Origin: CAVPWP01 sp050789285
GTDB taxonomy: Bacteria > Pseudomonadota > Alphaproteobacteria > Rhodobacterales > Rhodobacteraceae
DNA: 64,000 bases
Reading direction: 5' to 3'
Assembly (NCBI RefSeq): GCF_050789285.1
Contig: NZ_JBOUVX010000003.1
Location: forward strand, 124,001-188,000
Both the position numbers and the translations under genes were made by a program. Below the pieces are notes generated by a model. It did no database searches. It was not told the DNA's origin and was given only the letters and a program-made list of their open reading frames with translations. Positions 42,901-52,700 of the stretch are shown piece after piece. The number at the start of each line of letters is the position of its first letter. Positions within the stretch are counted from its first letter, which is position 1.

Positions 42901-43082
42901 GTCGCGGAGGCCCGCGGCCGGTGTCGACCGGGTCCGGGATGCGGGGGCCGCGGCTGGCGGGGGCCCCGCGCGCTGACCGGCGCTTTTTTCGCGAACGGCC
43001 CTGAAAAAGGGGATTCACAGCGCGAATCGCTTGTGCCATTGTGCCCGCACCGCCCGCGAGAGGCGGAAGGCAAGGCAGAACG

Positions 43083-43385
43083 ATGAGCGGTTCCCGAAGA
43101 CGCGCCCCCCTTGGCGCCCTGATCTATCTGAGCGTCATGGCAAGCCTTGGCATGTACTTCACCTATGCCAGCGTTCAGGGCGACTACGGGCTGTTCCGCC
43201 GCGTGCAGATCGACGCCGAGGCGCGCACGCTGGCCGAGGAACGCGACCGCTTGCGCGCCGAGGCCGAGGCCCTTGGCAACAAGACCCGGCGCCTGTCGGA
43301 CCAGTACCTCGACCTTGACCTTCTGGACGAACAGTCACGCAACGTGCTGGGCCTTGTCCGGTCGGACGAGGTGGTCCTACGCTGA
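43083..43385 (+). CDS. ftsB: Septum formation initiator (FtsB/DivIC)
   Basis: A 100-residue single-pass inner-membrane protein: short basic N-terminus, one membrane helix (LGALIYLSVMASLGMYFTYA), then a coiled coil (EARTLAEERDRLRAEAEALG) and a C-terminal DEQSRNVLGLV. This is the FtsB/DivIC layout; with FtsL and FtsQ it activates septal peptidoglycan synthesis. In alphaproteobacteria the gene normally precedes pdhA, as here. The ATG at 43083 gives the usual length. Confidence 0.88.
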   Translation: MSGSRRRAPLGALIYLSVMASLGMYFTYASVQGDYGLFRRVQIDAEARTLAEERDRLRAEAEALGNKTRRLSDQYLDLDLLDEQSRNVLGLVRSDEVVLR

Positions 43386-43477
43386 ACCCCGGCGCCGGCC
43401 GTCCGCTTTCAGCCCGTCAACTCTTGCATCCGGCGCATAGCTGCTTTCACGCGGGGCCGGGCCATTTTGGCGTGCGT

Positions 43478-43507
43478 TTGCCCACGACCTGGGGTAAGAG
43501 GTAGTTT
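43478..43507 (+). promoter_or_regulatory. Possible promoter of pdhA
   Basis: TTGCCC, an 18-nt spacer, then TAGTTT, in the 164-bp gap upstream of pdhA. The -10 lies inside the GTAGTT-N8-AACTAC inverted repeat, so the repeat could control it. Confidence 0.35.
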
Positions 43508-43520
43508 AAAGCTGAACTAC
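43501..43520. promoter_or_regulatory. Candidate operator GTAGTT-N8-AACTAC upstream of pdhA
   Basis: A 6-bp perfect inverted repeat with an 8-base centre (TAAAGCTG), 29 bases before the pdhA start and overlapping the possible -10 box. It is AT-rich within a GC-rich region. The binding protein is unknown. Confidence 0.45.
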
Positions 43521-43549
43521 TTTCTTGCCGCGGGGGAGGATCTGCCACG

Positions 43550-44548
43550 ATGGCCGCACGCAGGACGACGACGAAGACGCCGAACATCTCGAGGGACGAG
43601 CTTCTCGGCTATTACCGCGAGATGCTTCTCATCCGCCGCTTCGAGGAAAAGGCCGGCCAGCTTTACGGCATGGGCCTGATCGGCGGCTTCTGCCACCTCT
43701 ACATCGGGCAGGAAGCGGTCGTCGTGGGCCTTGAGGCCGCCGCCGAGGAAGGCGACAAGCGCGTCACATCCTACCGCGACCACGGGCACATGCTGGCCTG
43801 CGGCATGGACCCCAAGGGCGTGATGGCCGAACTGACCGGTCGGGAAGGCGGATATTCCCGGGGCAAGGGCGGCTCGATGCACATGTTCTCGAAAGAGCGG
43901 CACTTCTACGGCGGCCACGGGATCGTCGGCGCGCAGGTGCCGATCGGGGCGGGCCTTGCCTTCGCCGACAAGTATCTTGGCAACGGCCGCGTGACCTTCA
44001 CCTACTTCGGCGACGGCGCGGCCAACCAGGGGCAGGTCTATGAGACCTACAATATGGCCGAGCTGTGGATGCTTCCGGTGATCTTCGTCATCGAGAACAA
44101 CCAGTACGCCATGGGCACGAGCGTCAAGCGGTCGACCAAGTCGCCGTCGCTGTGGCAGCGCGGCGCCGCCTACGGCATCCCGGGCGAGGAAGTCGACGGG
44201 ATGGACGTGCTGGCCGTCAAGGCCGCGGGCGAAAAGGCGGTGGCGCACTGCCGCGCAGGCAACGGGCCCTACATCCTCGAGGTCAAGACCTACCGCTATC
44301 GCGGGCACTCGATGTCGGACCCCGCCAAGTACCGCACCCGCGAGGAAGTGCAGGAGGTGCGCGAGAAGCGCGACGCGATCGAGCACGTGCGCCAGCTTCT
44401 GCTGACGGGCAACCACGCGACGGAAGATGACCTGAAGGCGATCGACAAGGAAATCAAGGACATCGTCAACGAGGCGGCCGAGTTCGCGAAGGAAAGCCCC
44501 GAGCCCGATGTCTCGGAGCTTTACACCGACATCTACGCCGACGCCTGA
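43550..44548 (+). CDS. pdhA: Pyruvate dehydrogenase E1 component alpha subunit
   Basis: A 332-residue thiamine-diphosphate enzyme subunit. It shows the TPP/Mg2+ motif (GDGAANQGQVYETYNMAELW), SYRDHGHMLACG, the GKGGSMHMF loop and the phosphorylation-loop homologue YRYRGHSMSDP. With E1-beta it decarboxylates pyruvate and acetylates lipoate on E2. First gene of pdhA-pdhB-DUF5076-pdhC; a GGGGGAGG ribosome-binding site precedes the ATG. Confidence 0.97.
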   Translation: MAARRTTTKTPNISRDELLGYYREMLLIRRFEEKAGQLYGMGLIGGFCHLYIGQEAVVVGLEAAAEEGDKRVTSYRDHGHMLACGMDPKGVMAELTGREGGYSRGKGGSMHMFSKERHFYGGHGIVGAQVPIGAGLAFADKYLGNGRVTFTYFGDGAANQGQVYETYNMAELWMLPVIFVIENNQYAMGTSVKRSTKSPSLWQRGAAYGIPGEEVDGMDVLAVKAAGEKAVAHCRAGNGPYILEVKTYRYRGHSMSDPAKYRTREEVQEVREKRDAIEHVRQLLLTGNHATEDDLKAIDKEIKDIVNEAAEFAKESPEPDVSELYTDIYADA

Positions 44549-44565
44549 GGGGGAGAGACGACGCC

Positions 44566-45936
44566 ATGGCAACCGAAGTTCTGATGCCCGCCCTCAGCCC
44601 GACGATGGAAGAGGGCACGCTGGCCAAATGGTTGGTCAAGGAAGGCGACGCGGTGAAATCCGGCGACATCATCGCCGAAATCGAGACCGACAAGGCCACG
44701 ATGGAATTCGAGGCCGTCGATGAAGGCATCGTCGGCAAGATCCTTGTGGCCGAGGGCACCGAGGGCGTGAAGGTGAACACGCCGATCGCGGTCTTCGTGG
44801 ACGAGGGCGAGGATGCCGGTGCGGCAGCCTCTGCCGCCCCGGACGCCAGGGCCGAGGCCCCCGCCCCCGCTGCTGCCGCCCCTGCCCCCGCGGCGCCCGC
44901 CGCCCCGGTGGCCACGGCGCCTGTGGCCGAGCCCGACATTCCGGCCGGGACCGAAATGGTGCAGACCACGGTGCGCGAGGCCCTGCGTGACGCGATGGCC
45001 GAAGAGATGCGGCGGGACGACCACGTGTTCCTGATGGGCGAGGAGGTGGCCGAATACCAGGGCGCCTACAAGATCAGCCAGGGGCTGCTGGACGAATTCG
45101 GCGCGAAGCGGGTGATCGACACGCCGATCACCGAGCATGGCTTTGCCGGCATCGCCGTAGGCGCGGCCTTCGGCGGACTGCGGCCAATCGTCGAGTTCAT
45201 GACCTTCAACTTCGCCATGCAGGCGATCGACCAGATCATCAACTCGGCGGCCAAGACGCTTTACATGTCGGGTGGCCAGATGGGCGCGCCGATGGTGTTC
45301 CGCGGCCCGAACGGCGCGGCCGCGCGCGTGGGCGCGCAGCACAGCCAGGACTATGCCGCCTGGTATTCGCAGATCCCCGGCCTGAAGGTGGTGATGCCCT
45401 TCTCGGCCGCCGACGCGAAGGGGCTTCTGAAGACCGCGATCCGCGATCCCAACCCGGTGATCTTCCTTGAGAACGAAATCCTCTACGGCCGCTCGTTCGA
45501 CGTGCCGAAGCTGGACGACTGGACCGTGCCCTTCGGCAAGGCCCGGATCTGGCGCGAGGGAACGGACGTGACCATCGTCAGCTTCGGGATCGGCATGACC
45601 TATGCGCTCGAGGCCGCCGATGCGCTGGCCAAGGACGGGATCAGCGCCGAGGTCCTCGACCTGCGCACGCTGCGCCCGATGGACACCGGGGCCATCATCC
45701 GGTCGGTGCAGAAGACCAACCGCTGCGTGACCGTCGAGGAAGGCTTCCCGCAGGGGTCGGTCGGCAACTACATCTCGTCGGTGCTGATGCAGCAGGCGTT
45801 CGACTACCTCGACGCGCCGGTCATCAACTGCACCGGCAAGGACGTGCCGATGCCCTACGCGGCGAACCTCGAGAAGCTTGCGCTGGTGACGACCAAGGAA
45901 GTCATCGACGCGGTCAAGACCGTGACCTATCGCTGA
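44566..45936 (+). CDS. pdhB: Pyruvate dehydrogenase E1 component beta subunit with lipoyl domain
   Basis: A 456-residue subunit with an added N-terminal lipoyl domain (1-78; lipoylated Lys in EIETDKATMEFEAVDE), an Ala/Pro-rich linker (about 85-125) and the transketolase-like E1-beta domain (from about 128: TVREALRDAMAEEM, the GPNGAAARVGAQHSQ loop, LENEILYG). The lipoyl extension on E1-beta is a known alphaproteobacterial trait. The domain is nearly the same protein sequence as that of pdhC downstream. It starts 17 bases after pdhA. Confidence 0.97.
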   Translation: MATEVLMPALSPTMEEGTLAKWLVKEGDAVKSGDIIAEIETDKATMEFEAVDEGIVGKILVAEGTEGVKVNTPIAVFVDEGEDAGAAASAAPDARAEAPAPAAAAPAPAAPAAPVATAPVAEPDIPAGTEMVQTTVREALRDAMAEEMRRDDHVFLMGEEVAEYQGAYKISQGLLDEFGAKRVIDTPITEHGFAGIAVGAAFGGLRPIVEFMTFNFAMQAIDQIINSAAKTLYMSGGQMGAPMVFRGPNGAAARVGAQHSQDYAAWYSQIPGLKVVMPFSAADAKGLLKTAIRDPNPVIFLENEILYGRSFDVPKLDDWTVPFGKARIWREGTDVTIVSFGIGMTYALEAADALAKDGISAEVLDLRTLRPMDTGAIIRSVQKTNRCVTVEEGFPQGSVGNYISSVLMQQAFDYLDAPVINCTGKDVPMPYAANLEKLALVTTKEVIDAVKTVTYR

Positions 45937-45940
45937 GACG

Positions 45941-46195
45941 ATGGAGGTGCTGGGCCGAGACGCGGCGAACGAAGCCTACCGGGTCGCCATCGACCACGGC
46001 GGGCGGCGCGTCGTCGGGCTTCTGCCCGAGGCGGTGATGGCACGCGGGCCGCTTGTGGGCGGCCACGGCCATGCCACCGCCTATGACTGGATCGCCCGGC
46101 ACCGGCGAGAGATCGAGACGACACTGAAGACCCTGGCCGATGGAACGGGCCGCCCCAAGGCGCCCTTCGATGCCATGGTTCTGGCGGAGGAGTGA
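45941..46195 (+). CDS. DUF5076 family protein
   Basis: An 84-residue cytoplasmic protein with no signal or membrane segment, containing ANEAYRVAIDHGGRRVVGLL and GHGHATAYDWIARHRREIETTL. The size and sequence match DUF5076, found between pdhB and pdhC in many Rhodobacterales. It lies four bases after pdhB and four before pdhC, so it is co-translated; a role in the complex is possible but unknown. Confidence 0.78.
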   Translation: MEVLGRDAANEAYRVAIDHGGRRVVGLLPEAVMARGPLVGGHGHATAYDWIARHRREIETTLKTLADGTGRPKAPFDAMVLAEE

Positions 46196-46199
46196 CCCC

Positions 46200-47501
<1,302 letters not shown>

Positions 47502-47566
47502 TCTGCCTCAAGGCGGGGTGTCCTTCCCGGCCCTACCGCTTCGCGTGACTTGCACGGGGACAGGTG

Positions 47567-47899
47567 ATGGACTGGAAGGCGCATCTCAAGGAAACAAGCG
47601 ACAACCTGAACGCGTTCCGAAAGGTTCAGGAAGAGACCGGCCATGCCTTCACGGCGATGCACCGCGCCTCGATGGGCGACGGAGTGCTCGACAAGAAGAC
47701 GAAAGAGCTTCTGGCCCTGGCCATCGGCATCTCGACCCGCTGCGTCGACTGCATCGGGTTTCACGTTCAGGGTGCGATCAAGCACGGCGCGACCCGTGAC
47801 GAGATCGCCGAAACGATCTCGGTCGCGGTGATGATGGGCGGTGGTCCGGCCTACATGTACGGGGTCAAGGCGCTCGAAGCCTACGATCAGTTGTCCTGA
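47567..47899 (+). CDS. Carboxymuconolactone decarboxylase (AhpD-like) family protein
   Basis: A 110-residue alpha-helical protein with the AhpD-type redox motif CVDCIGFH (two Cys and the following His) and the family pattern KTKELLALAIGIS ... GATRDEIAETISVAVMMGGGPAYMYG. Members reduce peroxides or lipoamide-linked disulfides; closeness to the pyruvate dehydrogenase genes would fit the latter but is not proof. The ATG at 47567 is preferred; a GTG at 47564 adds one codon. Its 3' end overlaps the convergent cysE gene by 13 bases. Confidence 0.88.
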   Translation: MDWKAHLKETSDNLNAFRKVQEETGHAFTAMHRASMGDGVLDKKTKELLALAIGISTRCVDCIGFHVQGAIKHGATRDEIAETISVAVMMGGGPAYMYGVKALEAYDQLS

Positions 47900-48702
47900 C
47901 CGGTCTCGATCAGCTGGTCCATCGTGACAGATGGCTGGTCGCATCCCGCTTCGCCGACGATCCGCGCAGGCACGCCCGCAACGGTCTTGCAGGGAGGAAC
48001 GTCGCTCAGCACGACCGAACCGGCCGCGATCCGGCTGCAGTGGCCCACGTGGATGTTGCCCAGCACCTTGGCCCCGGCGCCGATCAGCACGCCATCGCCG
48101 ATCTTCGGATGCCGGTCGCCGTCTTCCTTGCCGGTGCCGCCCAGCGTCACCGAATGCAGCATCGAGACGTTGTCGCCGACCACAGCCGTCTCGCCGATCA
48201 CGATGGAATGGGCATGGTCGATCATGATGCCCTTCCCGATCCGTGCCGCGGGATGGATGTCGACGCCAAAGACCTCGGATGTGCGGGCCTGGATGAAATA
48301 GGCAAGGTCGTGGCGCCGCTCCTGCCAAAGCCAGTGCGCGATCCGGTAGGACTGCACCGCCTGATATCCCTTGAAGAACAGGATCGGTTGCAACAGCCGA
48401 TGGCACGCCGGGTCACGATCATAGACCGCGACAAGATCGGCGCGCGCCGCCTCGCCCAGACGCGGATCCGACGCGAAGGCCTCGTCGGCGATCTCGCGCA
48501 GGATCTGCTCGGACATCTCGCCCGACGTCAGCTTGAGCGAGATACGGTAGCTCAGTGCCCGTTCGATCGTCGGATGGTGCAGAAGGCTCGAATGGATGAG
48601 CCCGCCCAGAAGCGGCTCGGCCCGCACGGCCTCTTCCGCTTCGGCCGTGATCTCCGACCACACGGGGTCGATGGCGGCGATTTTCTGACGACGCTCGGCC
48701 AT
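47887..48702 (-). CDS. cysE: Serine O-acetyltransferase
   Basis: A 271-residue CysE: an N-terminal SATase helical domain (EAVRAEPLLGGLIHSSLLHH) and a left-handed beta-helix hexapeptide domain with the catalytic His in DIHPAARIGKGIMIDH and ETAVVGDNVSMLHSVTLGGTG. It makes O-acetylserine for cysteine synthesis. The ATG at 48702 has AGGA eight bases upstream; the frame is open further but not family-like. It lies 82 bases downstream of the GTA operon on the same strand; in R. capsulatus a cysE1 gene adjoins the GTA cluster and affects gene transfer. Confidence 0.95.
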   Translation of the reverse strand: MAERRQKIAAIDPVWSEITAEAEEAVRAEPLLGGLIHSSLLHHPTIERALSYRISLKLTSGEMSEQILREIADEAFASDPRLGEAARADLVAVYDRDPACHRLLQPILFFKGYQAVQSYRIAHWLWQERRHDLAYFIQARTSEVFGVDIHPAARIGKGIMIDHAHSIVIGETAVVGDNVSMLHSVTLGGTGKEDGDRHPKIGDGVLIGAGAKVLGNIHVGHCSRIAAGSVVLSDVPPCKTVAGVPARIVGEAGCDQPSVTMDQLIETGQDN

Positions 48703-48733
48703 ATGATGCTTCCTGCTGCTCGCTGCGTGTCTT

Positions 48734-48763
48734 TCCATACACCAAATAGGCGGGTCCGACCAA
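48734..48763 (-). promoter_or_regulatory. Possible promoter of cysE
   Basis: On the minus strand TTGGTC, an 18-nt spacer, then TATGGA, in the 82-bp gap between the last GTA-operon gene and cysE. It suggests cysE can be transcribed independently of the GTA operon. Moderate match only. Confidence 0.35.
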
Positions 48764-48784
48764 GTTGAAAGGGGGCGCCGGGCA

Positions 48785-49060
48785 TCACCGTTCGGCGAGC
48801 GCGGCATAGACCCTGGCCAGGCACCGGCAATAGTCGCGTTCCTCAAGCGCCGGCTCGGATGACAGACCGCGCCGGAGGGCCGCCGCCATCAGGCTTCCAT
48901 CCCCCCACAGCGGATGACCGCCGGCGCCCGCCCTGGCAAGGTCCGCGGCCCTGTCCGCCTCGCGAAGCACCCGGTGCATCACCCAGTCGCGCCTCGGACG
49001 CGGCGCGCGCCGCAGGACGATGGCAAGCGCGACCGCGTCCCCGTGAAGCGGCGGACGCAT
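48785..49060 (-). CDS. Small GTA-operon protein (DUF7742-like)
   Basis: A 91-residue protein rich in Arg and Ala (MRPPLHGDAVALAIVLRRAP ... READRAADLARAGAGG). It starts one base after the DUF2793 stop and is the last gene of the GTA operon. The family resembles the DUF7742 proteins that adjoin GTA clusters in Rhodobacterales; the assignment is tentative and no function is known. The ATG at 49060 is preferred over an in-frame start at 49135 that would lie inside the upstream gene. Confidence 0.6.
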   Translation of the reverse strand: MRPPLHGDAVALAIVLRRAPRPRRDWVMHRVLREADRAADLARAGAGGHPLWGDGSLMAAALRRGLSSEPALEERDYCRCLARVYAALAER

Positions 49061-49061
49061 T

Positions 49062-49769
49062 CTAGGACCCGGGCACGCGCAGTTCGGCCAGATGAACCGC
49101 CAGACGGACGCTTCCGCCCGTGAAACTTCCGCCAACTGCCGTCAGGGTCAGCGCGGTCGGCGCATAGTAGGCCAGCGGCGACGAGGTGAGCCCGCGAAGC
49201 CAGGACCCCGCATTCAGACTGTAGCCTGTGCCGTAGCGGTCCGGAGCCTCCCCGGCGATGCCAAGATCGAACGCCGTCGCGTCGCCGCCGATCTGGCTTA
49301 GAACACGGCCCGTGACGCCGTAGACGACGCTTTGCGCCGGGATCACCGCGGATGTGCTCGACGCCGGGCCGGGGGTCACAACATGGTCAGTCTCGACCGT
49401 GCGCAGACTGATCCCGGCACCCGACCAAGACAGCGTCACGGCGCCGGGGATCCACTCTGACCCATCATGGATGGCCGCGGCCCCAAGATCTGCGATCCAG
49501 GCCGACCAACCCTGCTGCGGGCTTGCGAAATCCCATCCCCCGTTCGCCGCGAAGGCCACCATGCCCCCCTTTCCCTCCCAGGCGCCCAGGGCACCTGGCG
49601 GCACGGCGTACATGCCGTCCGGCTGTTCGGGGGGCACGGTCTCGTCCAATGATGTCAGGACAAGCTTGACCAGCGCATCAAGCCGCTCGAGCCCGGAATT
49701 GACGGTCACATGTTTTTGCGCCTGTGCGGCCTGAACCAGCGGCAATCCCAACCTTGTCGTCTCAGTCAT
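49062..49769 (-). CDS. DUF2793 GTA protein (possible spike or fibre)
   Basis: A 235-residue protein whose N-terminus (TRLGLPLVQAAQAQKHVTVN, then ERLDALVKL) is the signature of DUF2793, and whose later part is Gly/Ser/Trp-rich and beta-like (GWDFASPQQGWSAWIADLGA). DUF2793 proteins in GTA and phage clusters form head or tail decorations; GhsA of R. capsulatus, a head spike that binds the host capsule, has such a domain but is encoded at another locus. Here the gene overlaps the TIM-barrel tail gene by eight bases, so it belongs to the same operon. Confidence 0.8.
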   Translation of the reverse strand: MTETTRLGLPLVQAAQAQKHVTVNSGLERLDALVKLVLTSLDETVPPEQPDGMYAVPPGALGAWEGKGGMVAFAANGGWDFASPQQGWSAWIADLGAAAIHDGSEWIPGAVTLSWSGAGISLRTVETDHVVTPGPASSTSAVIPAQSVVYGVTGRVLSQIGGDATAFDLGIAGEAPDRYGTGYSLNAGSWLRGLTSSPLAYYAPTALTLTAVGGSFTGGSVRLAVHLAELRVPGS

Positions 49770-52700
49770 CAACCGAAATCCTTCTGAAGAGTCCCGGACC
49801 GAAGCGATCCGATATCTGCGCCACCCCAACCTCGAACGGTGCGTCGGCCCCGTCGGCAAGCTGCATGGCAAGGCTGTAGGTGAAGATCGGGGCCCCGACC
49901 GTCACCTCGCGCAGCAACTGACCGGCCTTGAGAATCCGCACAACGTAGGATTCCGAAGCTTCGCCCAGCGGAACGTCGAGGCCGTCCCAAAGGTCGCCGT
50001 CGATCCGCGTGCGTCTGATCCAGGACAGACGAACCCCGCCATCCGAGCCGCGTGACGCGGTAAGGTGAACGGGAGCATAGGGGCGCAGCCCGACTCCAGC
50101 GAACGACCGGTCCGTCTCGATGAAGTCCGGATCGTCAAGCGGCAGGGACGCCGGGCCAATCCGGTATCGCCGTGATACGCCCCGCAGGCTGGACGGCAGG
50201 TCAACCTGCCGCACCGCCTCGTCGAGAAGAACAACGCGACTTCCGGCGGGCCACTCCTCCGGCATCAGGGCATCGGTCCCCGCCTGACCTCGCAGCCGCA
50301 AAGACACCTCATAGACTTCGGGCGCCACAAGCACGGCCCGTGCGAACTGGAAGACCTCCCAATCCTCGCCGTCATCCGATCCGATGGCCGCGACATTCGC
50401 CCCCCCCAAGACCGCGGCCGGTTCGGCCGAACTCAAGGCACCTTCCGAAAGGCGCAGCCGCAGCGGCGCGCCCCGGTCCCATGACCCTGCCTGCGCGGCG
50501 AAAAGCGGGGTTTCGGTGACTCCGACGATGGCGGCCCTCTCGATCACGCCATTCAAGGCGAACCCGCCCTCGCCGATGGCCGAGAAGATACCGACCGGGC
50601 CCGGCCAGGGGTCGGCCGCGACCGCCAGCCGCGGCGCATGCGGAACCTCGTCGCCGGACAGCAGCGGCAGATCCAAGAAGACCGGAAGAACCGGAGACGG
50701 CGCGACGAAGGGTCGGGGCGATGCGATGTCCCCGATTTCGGGCCCCGGTACATAGGCCGACCGCTCGACCCGCACGGCTTCAAGTTGCTGCCACGCGGCG
50801 GTCTCGACGGCGTCGACGCGGTACAGATCGGGTGCCTCGCCAAGACGAAGCAGGTCTCCCGCTCCAATGCCGATCCGCGATGGCGGAAGGGCCAGACGTA
50901 TGCGGTCACGCGCGGCCCGGGCCTCGGTCAGCCAGCGCTCGGCGATCGCCCGGCCCTCGGCTTGCGTCAGAACCAGCTTCAGTTCGGACTGCGAGATGGC
51001 CGTGCCATCGTCTTCGGGAAAGGCCGCCTCGACGGCCCGGGGCTCGAAATCCGCATCGGCCTCCACGAAGGTCAGTCGCACGCGCCCCGAAACCTCGGCT
51101 TCGGGAAGGCGCACCTCTTCAAGCCGCCCGGACACTTCCGGGCTGTCGACAAGGCCGGTCAGGTCGACTTCCGCGGTCTCGCGACCGTTTCGCGACCGCC
51201 AGACCAGCGCGCCGTCGCGTTCGATCGCATCGAAGCCATAGCCAAGCATGAGCGATTGCAGAAGCGCCCGCGCACTCGCACCGTCGGAACTTGTGAACCC
51301 GCGGACAAAACCGAACAGGGCCGAGGTATCGGGGTCTACGATGCCCGCGTCACGGCAAATCTCGCGGACCACGCTTTCCAGGGTCCGACCTGTCGTCCGT
51401 CCGTTCAGCCAATGCCCGCGTGCATAGTTTTCGCCGTCGCTCCACACGTCGAGACTGGTGGGAAACACCGGATAGGGGCGCGCATCCCAGGCCCAGACGA
51501 AGGCGCGCGACCAGTCAAGCATTGGCGCCTCGTAGACCTCCGAGACCGGATTGTTCGCGGGCCGCGTCCAGAAATCGGCCGAGGCCCGCAGGAACTGCGC
51601 CTGAAGAAGATCGTCACGGCGCCCGTTCGAAAATCGCGGAAGCGCGGACTCCGACGACTTGGGGTCAAGGAACTTGTTGGGTTCGTTGGTTCCCTTGTCG
51701 ATCGCCGCACAGCCGATCTCGGTGAACCAGATCGGCTTCGACTGCGGAACCCAGGCGGTCGGGTTCTCGTCCCGGACGCCGCCCGGGCGGTTGTGATGCG
51801 TGTTCGACCACCAGCCGCGAAGGTCCTTGAAGCGAAAAACCCAGTCCTCGCCATAGGCTCCGTCGGTGATCGGTGTGCGCTGCTGCGCATCTGCGGCCTC
51901 GGGATCGGCATAGTACCAGTCGAAGCCTTCGCCGCCGGCGATATTGGTCTGGAGATAACCGATATCGTGGATGTCGCCCCAGCCCGCGTCGGCGTGGTCA
52001 TACCCCTCGCGCCAATCCGAGACCGGCATGTAATTGTCGATCCCCACGAAATCGATCGCGGGATCGGCCCACAGCGAATCGAGATGGAAGAACACGTCCC
52101 CCGACCCGTCCTGGGGATGATAGCCGAAGTACTCCGACCAGTCGGCCGCGTAACCGATCCGCGTATCAGGTCCAAGGATCTCGCGCACGTCTGCGGCTAG
52201 GGCGCGCAGGGCCTCGACGGCCGGGAACCCGCCGTCGCCATCGCGGATCTGGGTCAGCCCGCGCATTTCCGACCCGATGCAGAACGCGTCGACCCCCCCG
52301 GCCATCGCACAAAGACGGGCGTAATGAAGGATGAAGCGCCGGTAGGAGAACTCCGCCGGCCCCGAGTAGGCCACCCCCTCCGGTGTCACCCGGAAATCGC
52401 CCACGCCAGCCTGCCCGAAGAAGGCGGCGACCTCGGCGGCAGCGGCTGCGGTCTTGTCCGGGCTGCCCGGCCGTCCCGGAGCGACAGATGTCGTGACCCG
52501 GCCCCGCCACGGCAGGGCCGGCTGATCGGCGGCATCGCTCCAGGGGTCGGGACGGCCGTTGCCGGCAAGCTGCTCCATCAGGATGAAGGGATAGAACATC
52601 ACCGCCCCGGTGCGGCCACGCAACTCCTCGATCGCCTGGATCACGGACAGGTCGGTCGGCGTGCCGCCATAGACGGGCCTGCCTTCAAGATAGGGAACCG

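Noticed and set aside
42964..42988. Terminator after the aldolase gene (run of six T after a GC-rich stretch)
   Set aside because: Only a four-base-pair stem could be formed, so it was not listed as a terminator.
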